Assembly: GCA_946405145.1 (NCBI GenBank)
Contig: CAMJGE010000001.1
Span: 1 to 64,000, forward strand
Length of the DNA stretch: 64,000 bases
From: an uncultured Prevotella sp.
GTDB taxonomy: Bacteria; Bacteroidota; Bacteroidia; Bacteroidales; Bacteroidaceae
Direction of reading: 5' to 3'
Positions 57,597-64,000 of the stretch are shown one piece after another. How positions within the stretch are numbered: the stretch's first letter is position 1; each line of letters starts with the position of its first letter. The translations under genes were made by a program, and so were the position numbers. The notes below the pieces were generated by a model that saw nothing but the letters and a program-made list of their open reading frames with translations, did no database searches and had not been told where the DNA came from.

Positions 57597-58274
57597 TTAG
57601 ATATCTATACCTTTAGCTTGTTGAGGTTTTTCTTGTGGAGCCTCAGAAGGATCCACCTTTTCATTGATATATTTGGATATGATTTCAGCATACTTTTGAG
57701 CTGCCACAGATTCCTTAGCGGCGTTCTCAAATGCTTTGACTCTCGCATTCAAAGCTGAATCTTCATCGAATATAAAGAAAGACTGCATTTCATAAGAACC
57801 ATCTTTGTTTTGTCTGATAACGCTAAAACTCTCCTTTATTTCTCCTCTTATTTCCTTTTCTACAGCTCTTTCGTAAGCAGCATAGAAATGGTCAAATTCT
57901 ACTGTTAGGTTGTCTGCATCGGCTCCCATATCACTAACAACACGACCTTTAACCTGAGAACCTGCCTGAGAGGAATAAATAACACATGCATTATTCATCG
58001 CAATTTGTCTTCCAATATTTTTGGATTTGAAAGCACTCGCAATTCCAACAATTTCATAAACATTATCTCCACCTTTGTTAAGCTTGTCATAGTGGTTAAG
58101 CAAGGCAACTTCAAGACTTCTTGAACTGCCGAATATCTCCCATCCGCCTTTCTTGAATTCCTTCATCTTTGTCTTATACTCTTTCTGCAAAGCCTTGTTC
58201 AAAAGGTCACTTTGAGAAAATACAACAGTTGGTAATGTAAGTGCCAACGTTAACAATAGGATAAACTTCTTCAT
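57597..58274 (-). CDS. Exported protein, first gene of the PEGA/FGE operon
   Basis: 225 residues; signal peptide about 1-20. SKNIGRQIAMNNACVIYSSQ and helical VKAFENAAKESVAAQKYAEI resemble LPP20-related proteins but the family call is weak. Starts after a leader of about 385 nt and is preceded by AAGGAGAT, a rare Shine-Dalgarno-like site 3 bp from the ATG. Confidence 0.55.
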   Translation of the reverse strand: MKKFILLLTLALTLPTVVFSQSDLLNKALQKEYKTKMKEFKKGGWEIFGSSRSLEVALLNHYDKLNKGGDNVYEIVGIASAFKSKNIGRQIAMNNACVIYSSQAGSQVKGRVVSDMGADADNLTVEFDHFYAAYERAVEKEIRGEIKESFSVIRQNKDGSYEMQSFFIFDEDSALNARVKAFENAAKESVAAQKYAEIISKYINEKVDPSEAPQEKPQQAKGIDI

Positions 58275-58660
58275 ATCTCCTTTTTTTACCCAAGCAAACT
58301 CCCAAGACTTGGCAGACTAATATCAAAAGGTGCAACTATAAATACGAAGAAGCGTGGGAATCTACCTGTTACTCGTCCCACCTGTTGAGGCTCTGGCATC
58401 GCCCTGATTGTTGAACGAGCAACGCCGAAGCCCACGCTGATATGTATATAAGCGGCATCCATTGCATTTGGACTAATAATAGCCAAGCAATACAAATGTC
58501 GGATATTACATACCCATGAGCGTCTTTGCTGCAATGTTCTTGACAATCAGTTTGAAACTGCCAGATTCCAACAGGTCAAGTACAAAGCGTCAAGTACGCT
58601 TTTCCTATATATAGGTCATCATTCGTCAATTCACTTAATAGTGGATCTCTGTCTGATAAC
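58275..58660 (-). promoter_or_regulatory. Long structured leader of the PEGA/FGE operon
   Basis: Between the -7 box at 58666-58673 and ATG 58274 lie about 385 nt that are less AT-rich than the genes around them. Visible elements: the direct repeat TACTTGAC twice, GGCGTTGC paired with GCGATGCC (two G-U pairs), and GTGGGA paired with TCCCAC. An 86-codon frame inside is not convincing as a protein. Confidence 0.45.
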
Positions 58661-58663
58661 AGG

Positions 58664-58709
58664 GGCAAAGATAAGAAATAATTCTGAAACTTAAAAGAAA
58701 ATGGCAGGG
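58664..58709 (-). promoter_or_regulatory. Operon promoter, copy 1 of a 45-bp repeat
   Basis: Minus strand: CTGCCATTTTCTTTTAAGTT with the following TCAGAA (58682-58707), 8 bp, TATCTTTG (58666-58673). The same arrangement occurs at 59361-59407. Confidence 0.7.
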
Positions 58710-58733
58710 AAAAGTGAAAAAAGAAAAGAAATA

Positions 58734-58765
58734 TTTGGAAGTTAAGGGGAAACATCGTATCTTTG
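58734..58765 (+). promoter_or_regulatory. Promoter of the two-hairpin RNA
   Basis: TTTG (58734-58737), exactly 20 bp, TATCTTTG (58758-58765). A textbook Bacteroidota promoter directed at the repeat hairpins, with no reading frame behind it. Confidence 0.75.
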
Positions 58766-58771
58766 CAGCGT

Positions 58772-58908
58772 GAAAGGAACCTATTTAAGACAAGAGCCCC
58801 ATTTGGTTTGGCAAGCGACTTGTTAAAATAGAAGCACTTTTAAAACTCCGTCTAAGACAAGAGCCCCATTTGGTTTGGCAAGCGACTTGTTAAGGCGGAG
58901 TTCCTTTT
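58772..58908 (+). ncRNA. Candidate RNA with two repeated hairpins
   Basis: Two 41-nt repeats (58786-58826, 58853-58893) are identical. Each is the top of a hairpin closed by ACAAG/CTTGT with loop AGCCCCATTTGG onward. The basal arms differ between copies but pair within each: CTATTT/AAATAG for the first, AACTCCGTC/GGCGGAGTT for the second. AAAGGAAC (58773-58780) pairs with GTTCCTTT (58900-58907), closing both hairpins. The end reads CCTTTT. Overlaps the 3' end of the minus-strand gene at 58890. Confidence 0.65.
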
Positions 58909-59339
58909 ACTAAGCTGTCTTTTCGTGCATCAAAAGTATATTCATCTATAATGGCATACGGCTTATAGATACCACCGACTCTCATTCTTCGCATACAAAG
59001 AATTGTTTTGCATCCCAAGTCCCGACTGAAATAGGTGAAATATGCACTTTCGAAATGTTTACCATCAACTGTAGGTCTCCATCCTACATATTCTGCTTTT
59101 TCCAAATAGCCTTTGATGTCAATCGCTAACGCATTCTTGATAGCATTAAATTTGTTGTTTCTTGTGTTTTTGTTAGCTATTACTCTCAAATCAGAGTTTG
59201 TTATTTCTACGTTCATTGTGATACCATTCGTAATAATAAAGGTAATCGGATTACCTTTTAACTCCTTAGCTTTGGCCATCACAAGAGCCCTCAAGCGTCT
59301 GCTTTCAACAAAATAATCTTCTAAATTTCTGTTGCTCAT
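58890..59339 (-). CDS. Small protein of unknown function
   Basis: 149 residues from ATG 59339 (MSNRNLEDYFVESRRLRALV); the longer frame begins inside its promoter. Helical N-terminus, then ITFIITNGITMNVEITNSDL, and a basic C-terminal half with KHFESAYFTYF and CKTILCMRRMRVGG. A remote likeness to LPD3/PBECR-type phage nuclease domains came to mind but cannot be supported by eye. The stop codon lies within the second RNA repeat. Confidence 0.55.
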   Translation of the reverse strand: MSNRNLEDYFVESRRLRALVMAKAKELKGNPITFIITNGITMNVEITNSDLRVIANKNTRNNKFNAIKNALAIDIKGYLEKAEYVGWRPTVDGKHFESAYFTYFSRDLGCKTILCMRRMRVGGIYKPYAIIDEYTFDARKDSLVKGTPP

Positions 59340-59360
59340 AGTCCTAAATTTAAATTCTGC

Positions 59361-59407
59361 CTGCAAAGATAAGGAAAGTTTCTGAAACTTAAAAGAAAAT
59401 GGCAGAG
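59361..59407 (-). promoter_or_regulatory. Promoter, copy 2 of the 45-bp repeat
   Basis: Minus strand: the same 26-bp block (59380-59405), 8 bp, TATCTTTG (59364-59371). It drives the 149-residue gene. Confidence 0.7.
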
Positions 59408-59485
59408 AATTTTAGATTAGATTTCTAAGTAAACAAATTAATGCAGGAAAACTTACGTATTTTTTCGAGAGGGAAAAGCACTGAG

Positions 59486-59515
59486 AAAAAAAATCAGCCT
59501 ATTTCTTAGGCTGAT
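59486..59515 (-). terminator. Terminator of the sigma-factor operon
   Basis: Minus strand: ATCAGCCTA, loop AGAA, TAGGCTGAT, then seven T. The stop codon of the last gene lies in the loop-proximal part of the stem. Confidence 0.9.
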
Positions 59516-59969
59516 GCTTATGATGATTATCGTCTTTATTCTTACTCCAGTTCTTAAAGGCGCGACGATGGAAGCGGTCTTCTGCCTTGATGACATCATA
59601 GACCTTTGAGGCTGGTAGCACACAGAAGAACTTGTTGTGATAGGTCTGCTGAATATTCTTCAGCTCCAACTCATAGACATCACGCTGCTGCACCACCTTC
59701 TTGCAATCACACTCATCAACGGGTTTGATTTTGCACTCCTTTTTTATCTGCTGGTGGATCGTGCGCTGTTTCTTGTGCATCTCACGGAGCAATGGGAAGA
59801 ACTTGGCTGCTTCCTCGGGGGTGAGACATGCCTCCTTGGTGATAAACTGTTCCATCTCCGCCTGGAACTTCTCAGGGGAGAACTTCTGAGGCTCATCAGC
59901 AAATGCCGAAACACTCAAAAGGAAAACAACACTCAGGGTAAACAACAGTCTCTTCATAGCTTTCATCAT
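59499..59969 (-). CDS. Exported helical protein, CpxP/Spy-like position
   Basis: 156 residues from ATG 59969 (MMKAMKRLLFTLSVVFLLSV); signal peptide about 1-23. FITKEACLTPEEAAKFFPLL, then repeated charged helices (HKKQRTIHQQIKKE, RDVYELELKNIQQTYHNKF), with a His/Lys-rich tail. This is the layout of small periplasmic helical proteins that follow sigma/anti-sigma pairs. Function inferred from position only. Confidence 0.65.
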   Translation of the reverse strand: MMKAMKRLLFTLSVVFLLSVSAFADEPQKFSPEKFQAEMEQFITKEACLTPEEAAKFFPLLREMHKKQRTIHQQIKKECKIKPVDECDCKKVVQQRDVYELELKNIQQTYHNKFFCVLPASKVYDVIKAEDRFHRRAFKNWSKNKDDNHHKHQPKK

Positions 59970-59970
59970 T

Positions 59971-60306
59971 TTATTCATCTGACAAACAAGCATAAATATC
60001 CGAATTGTCGAGCATAACATAATCAGCAGCCTCATCGAAAGCCACATCGGTTGATACATTGACGGTTTTAGCCTGCAAAGGCTGCTTATCGGGAGAGAAG
60101 GCAAACCAGGCCATAGCACCCAGCATGAACAGGCACACCACTGCTGCGGCATAACGCAACGGGCGCAACCAGAGACGCTTGGCTTGCGGCTGGCGTTCAG
60201 GCAGCGAAGCCATCATCTGATCGGCAAAGGTATCGAAATAACCTTCAGGAACCACAAACGGATTTCTGCGACCTACCTTCTCTTCTATGTACTTCTCTTC
60301 ATTCAT
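59971..60306 (-). CDS. Anti-sigma factor-like membrane protein
   Basis: 111 residues from ATG 60306 (MNEEKYIEEKVGRRNPFVVP). Cytosolic N-terminus, one TM helix (YAAAVVCLFMLGAMAWFAF, about 50-68), short periplasmic tail. The GRRNPFVVPEGYFDTFADQM motif is common in Bacteroidota anti-sigma partners. Located directly after the ECF sigma gene. Confidence 0.7.
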   Translation of the reverse strand: MNEEKYIEEKVGRRNPFVVPEGYFDTFADQMMASLPERQPQAKRLWLRPLRYAAAVVCLFMLGAMAWFAFSPDKQPLQAKTVNVSTDVAFDEAADYVMLDNSDIYACLSDE

Positions 60307-60337
60307 CGTATATATGACGTAACAATATTCAAAAAGT

Positions 60338-60877
60338 TTAATCACGCGACTTAAAAAATTCAGCTATCTTCTTCACCGCAATATGATAGGAGGCCTTGAG
60401 GGAGCCCTCTGAGGTGTTGAGCACTTGTGACATCTCACTATATTTCATCTCATCGAAATAGCGCAGTTGGAAGACGGTTCGCTGTACATCCGGCAAGGTA
60501 GCAACTGCCTGTTGAAGCATCGCCTCCACCTCAGAACCGTCGAAATAAGGATCGGCCTGAAGTGCATTGACTAAGGAGAGATCATCCTCGGTACTGACGG
60601 TAGTATGGTTGTTGCGGCGCAAATGGTCCAAACTCTCGTTGATGGCAATACGTGAGAGCCAAGTGATAATCTTCGACTCGCCCTGAAAGCTGTCGATATG
60701 GTTCCAGGCTTTCATAAAAGTGTTCTGCATCACATCATTGGCATCTTCGTGAGTAAGCACGATACGTCGGATCTGCCAATAGAGCTGTTCACTATATTGG
60801 CGCACAATGACTCCGAAAGCGGCACGTTGCGTCTTCGGATCTTTTAATTGAGCATAGAGTTCGCGTTCATCTGTCAT
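60338..60877 (-). CDS. ECF sigma-70 family RNA polymerase sigma factor
   Basis: 179 residues. Region 2 (DANDVMQNTFMKAWNHIDSF, then KIITWLSRIAINESLDHLRR) and region 4 (LPDVQRTVFQLRYFDEMKYS, LNTSEGSLKASYHIAVKKI). Part of a four-gene run: CTD-like protein, sigma, anti-sigma, exported helical protein. Its start shares one base with the stop of the gene before. Confidence 0.9.
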   Translation of the reverse strand: MTDERELYAQLKDPKTQRAAFGVIVRQYSEQLYWQIRRIVLTHEDANDVMQNTFMKAWNHIDSFQGESKIITWLSRIAINESLDHLRRNNHTTVSTEDDLSLVNALQADPYFDGSEVEAMLQQAVATLPDVQRTVFQLRYFDEMKYSEMSQVLNTSEGSLKASYHIAVKKIAEFFKSRD

Positions 60878-61197
60878 CAGCGTACCGCAATCTTACGGAC
60901 TACCGATCCTACCTTTACGATATAGCAGCCTTTGGGAATACTTAGTTCAATCTTCTGTGCCGGACTATCAATCTGCTGTTCAAGCACGCGTCGCCCTGTT
61001 AGCGATACGACCTCAAGCACTTTACCCTCGCCACCATTGACATAAAGGAATCCTTGTGAATAGGTAATGGTGATTTCGCCCTCTGGAAAAGTAGCCAGAC
61101 CTGCCTCATGCATCGTGGCTGCACTGACTGATGCCGGCGCAGTGAAACAGAGGGTCAAGATGGTCATTAATAAGGGTAGAAATCTAACCATACGCAT
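60877..61197 (-). CDS. Free-standing T9SS C-terminal-domain-like protein
   Basis: 106 residues: signal peptide (about 1-27, ending SVSAA) and one beta domain (TYSQGFLYVNGGEGKVLEVV, SLTGRRVLEQQI, LSIPKGCYIVKVGSVVRKIA) matching the type A T9SS sorting domain, with nothing in between. Normally this domain is a C-terminal tag on a cargo protein. First gene of the sigma operon; -7 box TATATTTG at 61212-61219. Confidence 0.7.
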   Translation of the reverse strand: MRMVRFLPLLMTILTLCFTAPASVSAATMHEAGLATFPEGEITITYSQGFLYVNGGEGKVLEVVSLTGRRVLEQQIDSPAQKIELSIPKGCYIVKVGSVVRKIAVR

Positions 61198-61275
61198 TCA
61201 TTTATGTGCTGCAAATATAGGGATTATGCCTGAATGTTCCAAATTTTTTCGACAAAAAATGGCTTTTTAGCTCTT

Positions 61276-62190
61276 TCAGATGTCGAAAACTTCCATTTCA
61301 TTCGTCAAAAACGACTGAGGGAACACTTCCTTGGCCTCGTTGAGCAGTACTGTCTCATCCTCATAACGGGAGCTGTAATGACCTAATAACAGGCGCCCTA
61401 CTCCAGCATCACGGGCCACCGTAGCTGCCTGACGGGCTGTAGAGTGGAAATACTTCTCAGACTGCGGCAGATGATCATCGCCATAGGTACTCTCATGATA
61501 GAGGGTATTCACGCCACGAAGCTGCTCATGCAACTGGGGCATATAGCGGGTATCACTGATATAGGCATAACTACGGGGCGGATCGGCAGGAACAACGAGT
61601 TTGCTGTTAGGGATGACCTCACCATCAGGCATAGTCCAGTCGGCGCCATTCTTGATGTTACCCACCTGACTGACTGGTATCTGGTAACACTCCATCATCT
61701 CACGACGGATATGCGGCAAGGTGGGTTTCTCGCTGATGAGATAACCACAACAGGGTAACCGATGCTCTAATGGGATATTTTCAACAATGATACTGCGATC
61801 CTCGTACACTACACTACGGACGGTGGTATCCACAGGATGGAACACCACTTCGAAGCCTAAGTCATGGGTGAAGAACTGAATCTGTCGTTCGAGTTCTGGT
61901 CCCAAGGCTTCTGGTGCATGAACATGCAGACGGGCTGTGCGTCCCAGCAGTCCGAAGGTGGAGATCATGCCGATAAGACCGAAGCAGTGGTCGCCATGCA
62001 AATGGGTGATAAACACATGACTAAGCTTCGTAAAACGCACCCTGCATTTACGCAGTTGCATCTGGGTACCTTCAGCACAATCAAGCATCAACACTTTGTC
62101 ACGCACCTCCACCACTTGTGACGATGCGTAATGTCGAAGGGTGGGAAGTGCACTTCCACAGCCTAAGATATGAACTTTGAACGGTTCCAC
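61276..62190 (-). CDS. rnz: Ribonuclease Z
   Basis: 304 residues. Metallo-beta-lactamase fold with HLHGDHCFGL (HxHxDH), CGSALPTLRHYASSQVVEVR at the N-terminus and LLLGHYSSRY near the end, all typical of tRNA 3' endonuclease RNase Z. Processes tRNA 3' ends, fitting the tRNA-His without encoded CCA. Third gene of a mazG, lipoprotein, rnz run (12-bp gap). Confidence 0.95.
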   Translation of the reverse strand: MEPFKVHILGCGSALPTLRHYASSQVVEVRDKVLMLDCAEGTQMQLRKCRVRFTKLSHVFITHLHGDHCFGLIGMISTFGLLGRTARLHVHAPEALGPELERQIQFFTHDLGFEVVFHPVDTTVRSVVYEDRSIIVENIPLEHRLPCCGYLISEKPTLPHIRREMMECYQIPVSQVGNIKNGADWTMPDGEVIPNSKLVVPADPPRSYAYISDTRYMPQLHEQLRGVNTLYHESTYGDDHLPQSEKYFHSTARQAATVARDAGVGRLLLGHYSSRYEDETVLLNEAKEVFPQSFLTNEMEVFDI

Positions 62191-62202
62191 CAGTAAGAGG
62201 GA

Positions 62203-62895
62203 TTAAATCTTATTGAACTCGTCGCTAGTATCCTCCAGCTCCAATCCGTGAAGATCTACTTTCGGCTTTTCCTTCCAACGGTTATACTCGAAAGTCTCGG
62301 TCTCATCTCGGGGCTTGCCAATGGTACGGTAAGCTAAGGTATCAGGACCAAGCATCAGGATCTCATAGCGGTTGGTCTCTTGTTCATCACCGCCGCCTTC
62401 ACGTACCAGCAGGATTTCCAGTTCGCCATTGACAATCTTCCAAGTACGATATACAATCACACTCTGCTCGATACTCTCAGCAATACCACCTTCTTTGATG
62501 CGGATACCAACCTCAGCACTGCCATCGATGGGGTCAGGCATCACCCAGTCGCCCATCAGTGCATTCAAGTTGATGACCTGAAGGGCCGTACGGCCTGTAC
62601 TATCGGGAACAACAGCTAAACGATCAGAAGAATCAAAACCTCCAAACACCTTGCCAGTCTCACGGGCACGGGCGACATTCAACTTCAACGTGTCACCACT
62701 ATCAGTAATCATCTCCAATGTGTTCATTGCTGAGTTTGATGTACAGATTCCATATACAGTACGGTCGCGTGATGAGAGATCTTCCACTGTTGTTGAATCC
62801 TCATCATCAGCATACTGCTGATTATTGTTACCGCCACAGCTACCAAAAAGCAACACGCTAGCCATAAACACTCCAAAAAATACGCTTTTATTCAT
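62203..62895 (-). CDS. Lipoprotein, lipocalin-like, unknown
   Basis: 230 residues; lipobox VLLFGSC with Cys20, then an Asn/Asp-rich linker. The mature part (TVYGICTSNSAMNTLEMITD, WVMPDPIDGSAEVGIRIKEG, YRTWKIVNGELEILLV) looks like two beta domains, the second with the lipocalin-like pattern common in Bacteroidota. Function unknown. Confidence 0.7.
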   Translation of the reverse strand: MNKSVFFGVFMASVLLFGSCGGNNNQQYADDEDSTTVEDLSSRDRTVYGICTSNSAMNTLEMITDSGDTLKLNVARARETGKVFGGFDSSDRLAVVPDSTGRTALQVINLNALMGDWVMPDPIDGSAEVGIRIKEGGIAESIEQSVIVYRTWKIVNGELEILLVREGGGDEQETNRYEILMLGPDTLAYRTIGKPRDETETFEYNRWKEKPKVDLHGLELEDTSDEFNKI

Positions 62896-62920
62896 ACCTT
62901 AATATATTTTATGATTGATT

Positions 62921-63781
62921 CTACTCCTGTTGTTTCGCTTCATTCCAAAGCTGATCCATCTCTTCGAGGGTCATGTCCTTGAGAGGTTTCCCTATCTTGA
63001 TACTGTGAGCCTCAATATAATTGAAACGATTGATAAACTTACGATTGGTCTTCTCTAAGGCATTGTCGGGGTTCAGCTTATAGAGGCGTGCCGCATTGAT
63101 GACACTGAAAAGGAAATCGCCCAATTCGGCAGTGGAGCGCTCCTTATCCTCTTTATTCAGTTCAACCTCAAGTTCACCGAGTTCCTCACGCACCTTCTTC
63201 CACACATCCTGACGGTCCTCCCAGTCGAAGCCGACATTACGAGCCTTATCCTGAATGCGATAGGCTTTGATGAGTGATGGCAGAGCCTCTGGCACACCAG
63301 AGAGGACACTCTCATTACCATCCTTCTCCTTGAGCTTAATCTGCTCCCAGTTTTCTAGTACCTGGGTAACACTAGTAATACTAGTTGGACTAGGCTGACT
63401 AGAAGAACTAGCAGAACTAGGCACATACGGCAGGGGCTTGGGATCCTCAGCATCAATCTGCGAAGGATGATACACATGCGGATGGCGGGTGATCATCTTA
63501 CGCGTCAGGGCATTACAGACATCAGCCATATCAAACTGCTCCTTCTCTTCTGCAATCTTCGCATAGAAACAGATATGAAGCAGCACATCACCCAACTCCT
63601 TACAGATATCGGGTATGTCGTTCTTAATCAGGGCATCGCAGAGCTCATAGGTCTCTTCGATGGTATTGGGTCGCAGGCTTTCATTGGTCTGTTTCTTATC
63701 CCAGGGACAATTGGCTCTCAATGCATCCAAGACATCAAGAAATCGACCAAAAGCTTGCATTTTTTCCTCTTTTGTGTGCAT
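62921..63781 (-). CDS. mazG: Nucleoside triphosphate pyrophosphohydrolase MazG
   Basis: 286 residues with two MazG repeats: first about 10-105 (CPWDKKQTNESLRPNTIEET, then ELGDVLLHICFYA), second about 170-270 (LGELEVELNKEDKERSTAEL, GDFLFSVINAARL). The EExxE and ExxD acidic sets are present. Hydrolyses NTPs to NMP and PPi. The linker between repeats contains a Ser-rich stretch coded by a 9-bp tandem repeat. Confidence 0.95.
   Translation of the reverse strand: MHTKEEKMQAFGRFLDVLDALRANCPWDKKQTNESLRPNTIEETYELCDALIKNDIPDICKELGDVLLHICFYAKIAEEKEQFDMADVCNALTRKMITRHPHVYHPSQIDAEDPKPLPYVPSSASSSSQPSPTSITSVTQVLENWEQIKLKEKDGNESVLSGVPEALPSLIKAYRIQDKARNVGFDWEDRQDVWKKVREELGELEVELNKEDKERSTAELGDFLFSVINAARLYKLNPDNALEKTNRKFINRFNYIEAHSIKIGKPLKDMTLEEMDQLWNEAKQQE
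63371..63420 (-). repeat. 9-bp tandem repeat inside mazG
   Basis: ACTAG begins at 63371, 63380, 63389, 63398, 63407 and 63416, an exact 9-bp period. On the coding strand each unit reads [P/A/S/T]-Ser-x, in frame. Six units. Confidence 0.85.
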
Positions 63782-63800
63782 AAATTATTAATTAATGTGG

Positions 63801-63860
63801 CAAAGATACAAAATAATTGAGAATTGGGAATCGAGATTTGGGATTTTTTTTATAATTTTG
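63801..63860. promoter_or_regulatory. Divergent promoters of mazG and valS
   Basis: Minus strand TATCTTTG at 63801-63808 for mazG; plus strand TAATTTTG at 63853-63860 for valS. Confidence 0.7.
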
Positions 63861-63892
63861 CACCGATTTTAGAGAATAAACATCATATATAT

Positions 63893-64000
63893 ATGGAATT
63901 AGCAAGTAAATACGACCCAAAAGAGGTCGAAGGTAAGTGGTATCAGTACTGGCTGGACCACAAACTATTCTCAAGTAAACCAGACGGACGCGAGCCTTAT
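63893..64000 (+). CDS. valS: Valyl-tRNA synthetase, 5' end
   Basis: The first 36 residues are in the window ([20 protein letters not shown] and on). YDPKEVE followed by KWYQYW is the typical start of ValRS, which charges tRNA-Val. A promoter lies 33 bp upstream. Confidence 0.85.
   Translation, partial: MELASKYDPKEVEGKWYQYWLDHKLFSSKPDGREPY

Noticed and set aside
58286..58546. 86-codon frame upstream of the operon
   Set aside because: Composition is unlike a protein (scattered Arg, Pro, Cys) and it lies wholly in the transcribed leader; treated as leader RNA.
58786..58893. CRISPR array with two 41-bp repeats and a 26-bp spacer
   Set aside because: Only two copies exist, the spacer consists of the basal arms of the hairpins, and no cas gene is near.
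58786..58893. Integron attC sites after a gene cassette
   Set aside because: The stop codon inside an imperfect palindrome fits, but the core RYYYAAC/GTTRRRY boxes do not match and no integron integrase is seen.

Overview
The window comes from a Bacteroidota chromosome, most likely the Prevotellaceae (Prevotella/Segatella-like gut or rumen bacteria). Signs of this are a hybrid two-component system, a SusC fragment, a T9SS-type C-terminal domain, DUF4923, two exported GH2 beta-galactosidases, an S16 with a long Ala/Lys/Glu tail, and promoters of the Bacteroidota type (TTTG, about 20 bp, TAnnTTTG) with almost no Shine-Dalgarno sequences.

Region 1 (0-12 kb) is an accessory cluster of small enzymes: five GNAT acetyltransferases, an Ntn amidase, an alpha/beta hydrolase, a Zn-ribbon/PPOX protein, an isochorismatase-like hydrolase, DUF3795, a LiaF-like membrane protein, a TonB-receptor-like barrel, a membrane LytTR regulator and flavodoxin-type proteins. 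Four transcription units here share a long promoter-upstream element with fixed spacing, one copy lying beside the LytTR gene. A cobalamin riboswitch on the minus strand precedes a flavodoxin-like gene.

Region 2 (12.1-25.3 kb) is bounded by an intact tRNA-His and a duplicated 3' piece of it that ends at the anticodon loop, with repeated arm-like motifs just inside both ends: the outline of an integrated element without a visible integrase. Inside are two decayed IS4-type remnants, a truncated susC, and a galactan/galactose module: galK, galE, a sugar nucleotidyltransferase, GH2, GH43 and an HTCS sensor whose stop codon lies in an IS inverted repeat.

Region 3 (25.4-45.2 kb) is mostly core: glutathione peroxidase with three palindromic operators, a serine beta-lactamase-like lipoprotein, ppdK, rlmD, a porin, a Wzx-like flippase with glycosyltransferases, rpsP, DUF4923, a GH2 beta-galactosidase, DUF2461 and nth.

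Region 4 (45.9-59.4 kb) is the most unusual part: an AT-rich ten-gene minus-strand operon of exported proteins. Five paralogues share one N-terminal module fused to different C-termini (PEGA repeats, PEGA plus an FGE/sulfatase-modifying fold, MORN repeats). Upstream are a transglutaminase-like protein, two proteins with resemblance to LPP20, a two-TM protein and a 63-residue protein. The operon has a leader of about 385 nt and, upstream, a small gene plus a plus-strand RNA built of two hairpins with identical tops but different, internally paired bases.

Region 5 (59.5-64 kb) returns to core genes: an ECF sigma/anti-sigma operon with a free-standing T9SS-CTD-like protein, rnz, a lipoprotein, mazG (carrying a 9-bp tandem repeat) and the start of valS.
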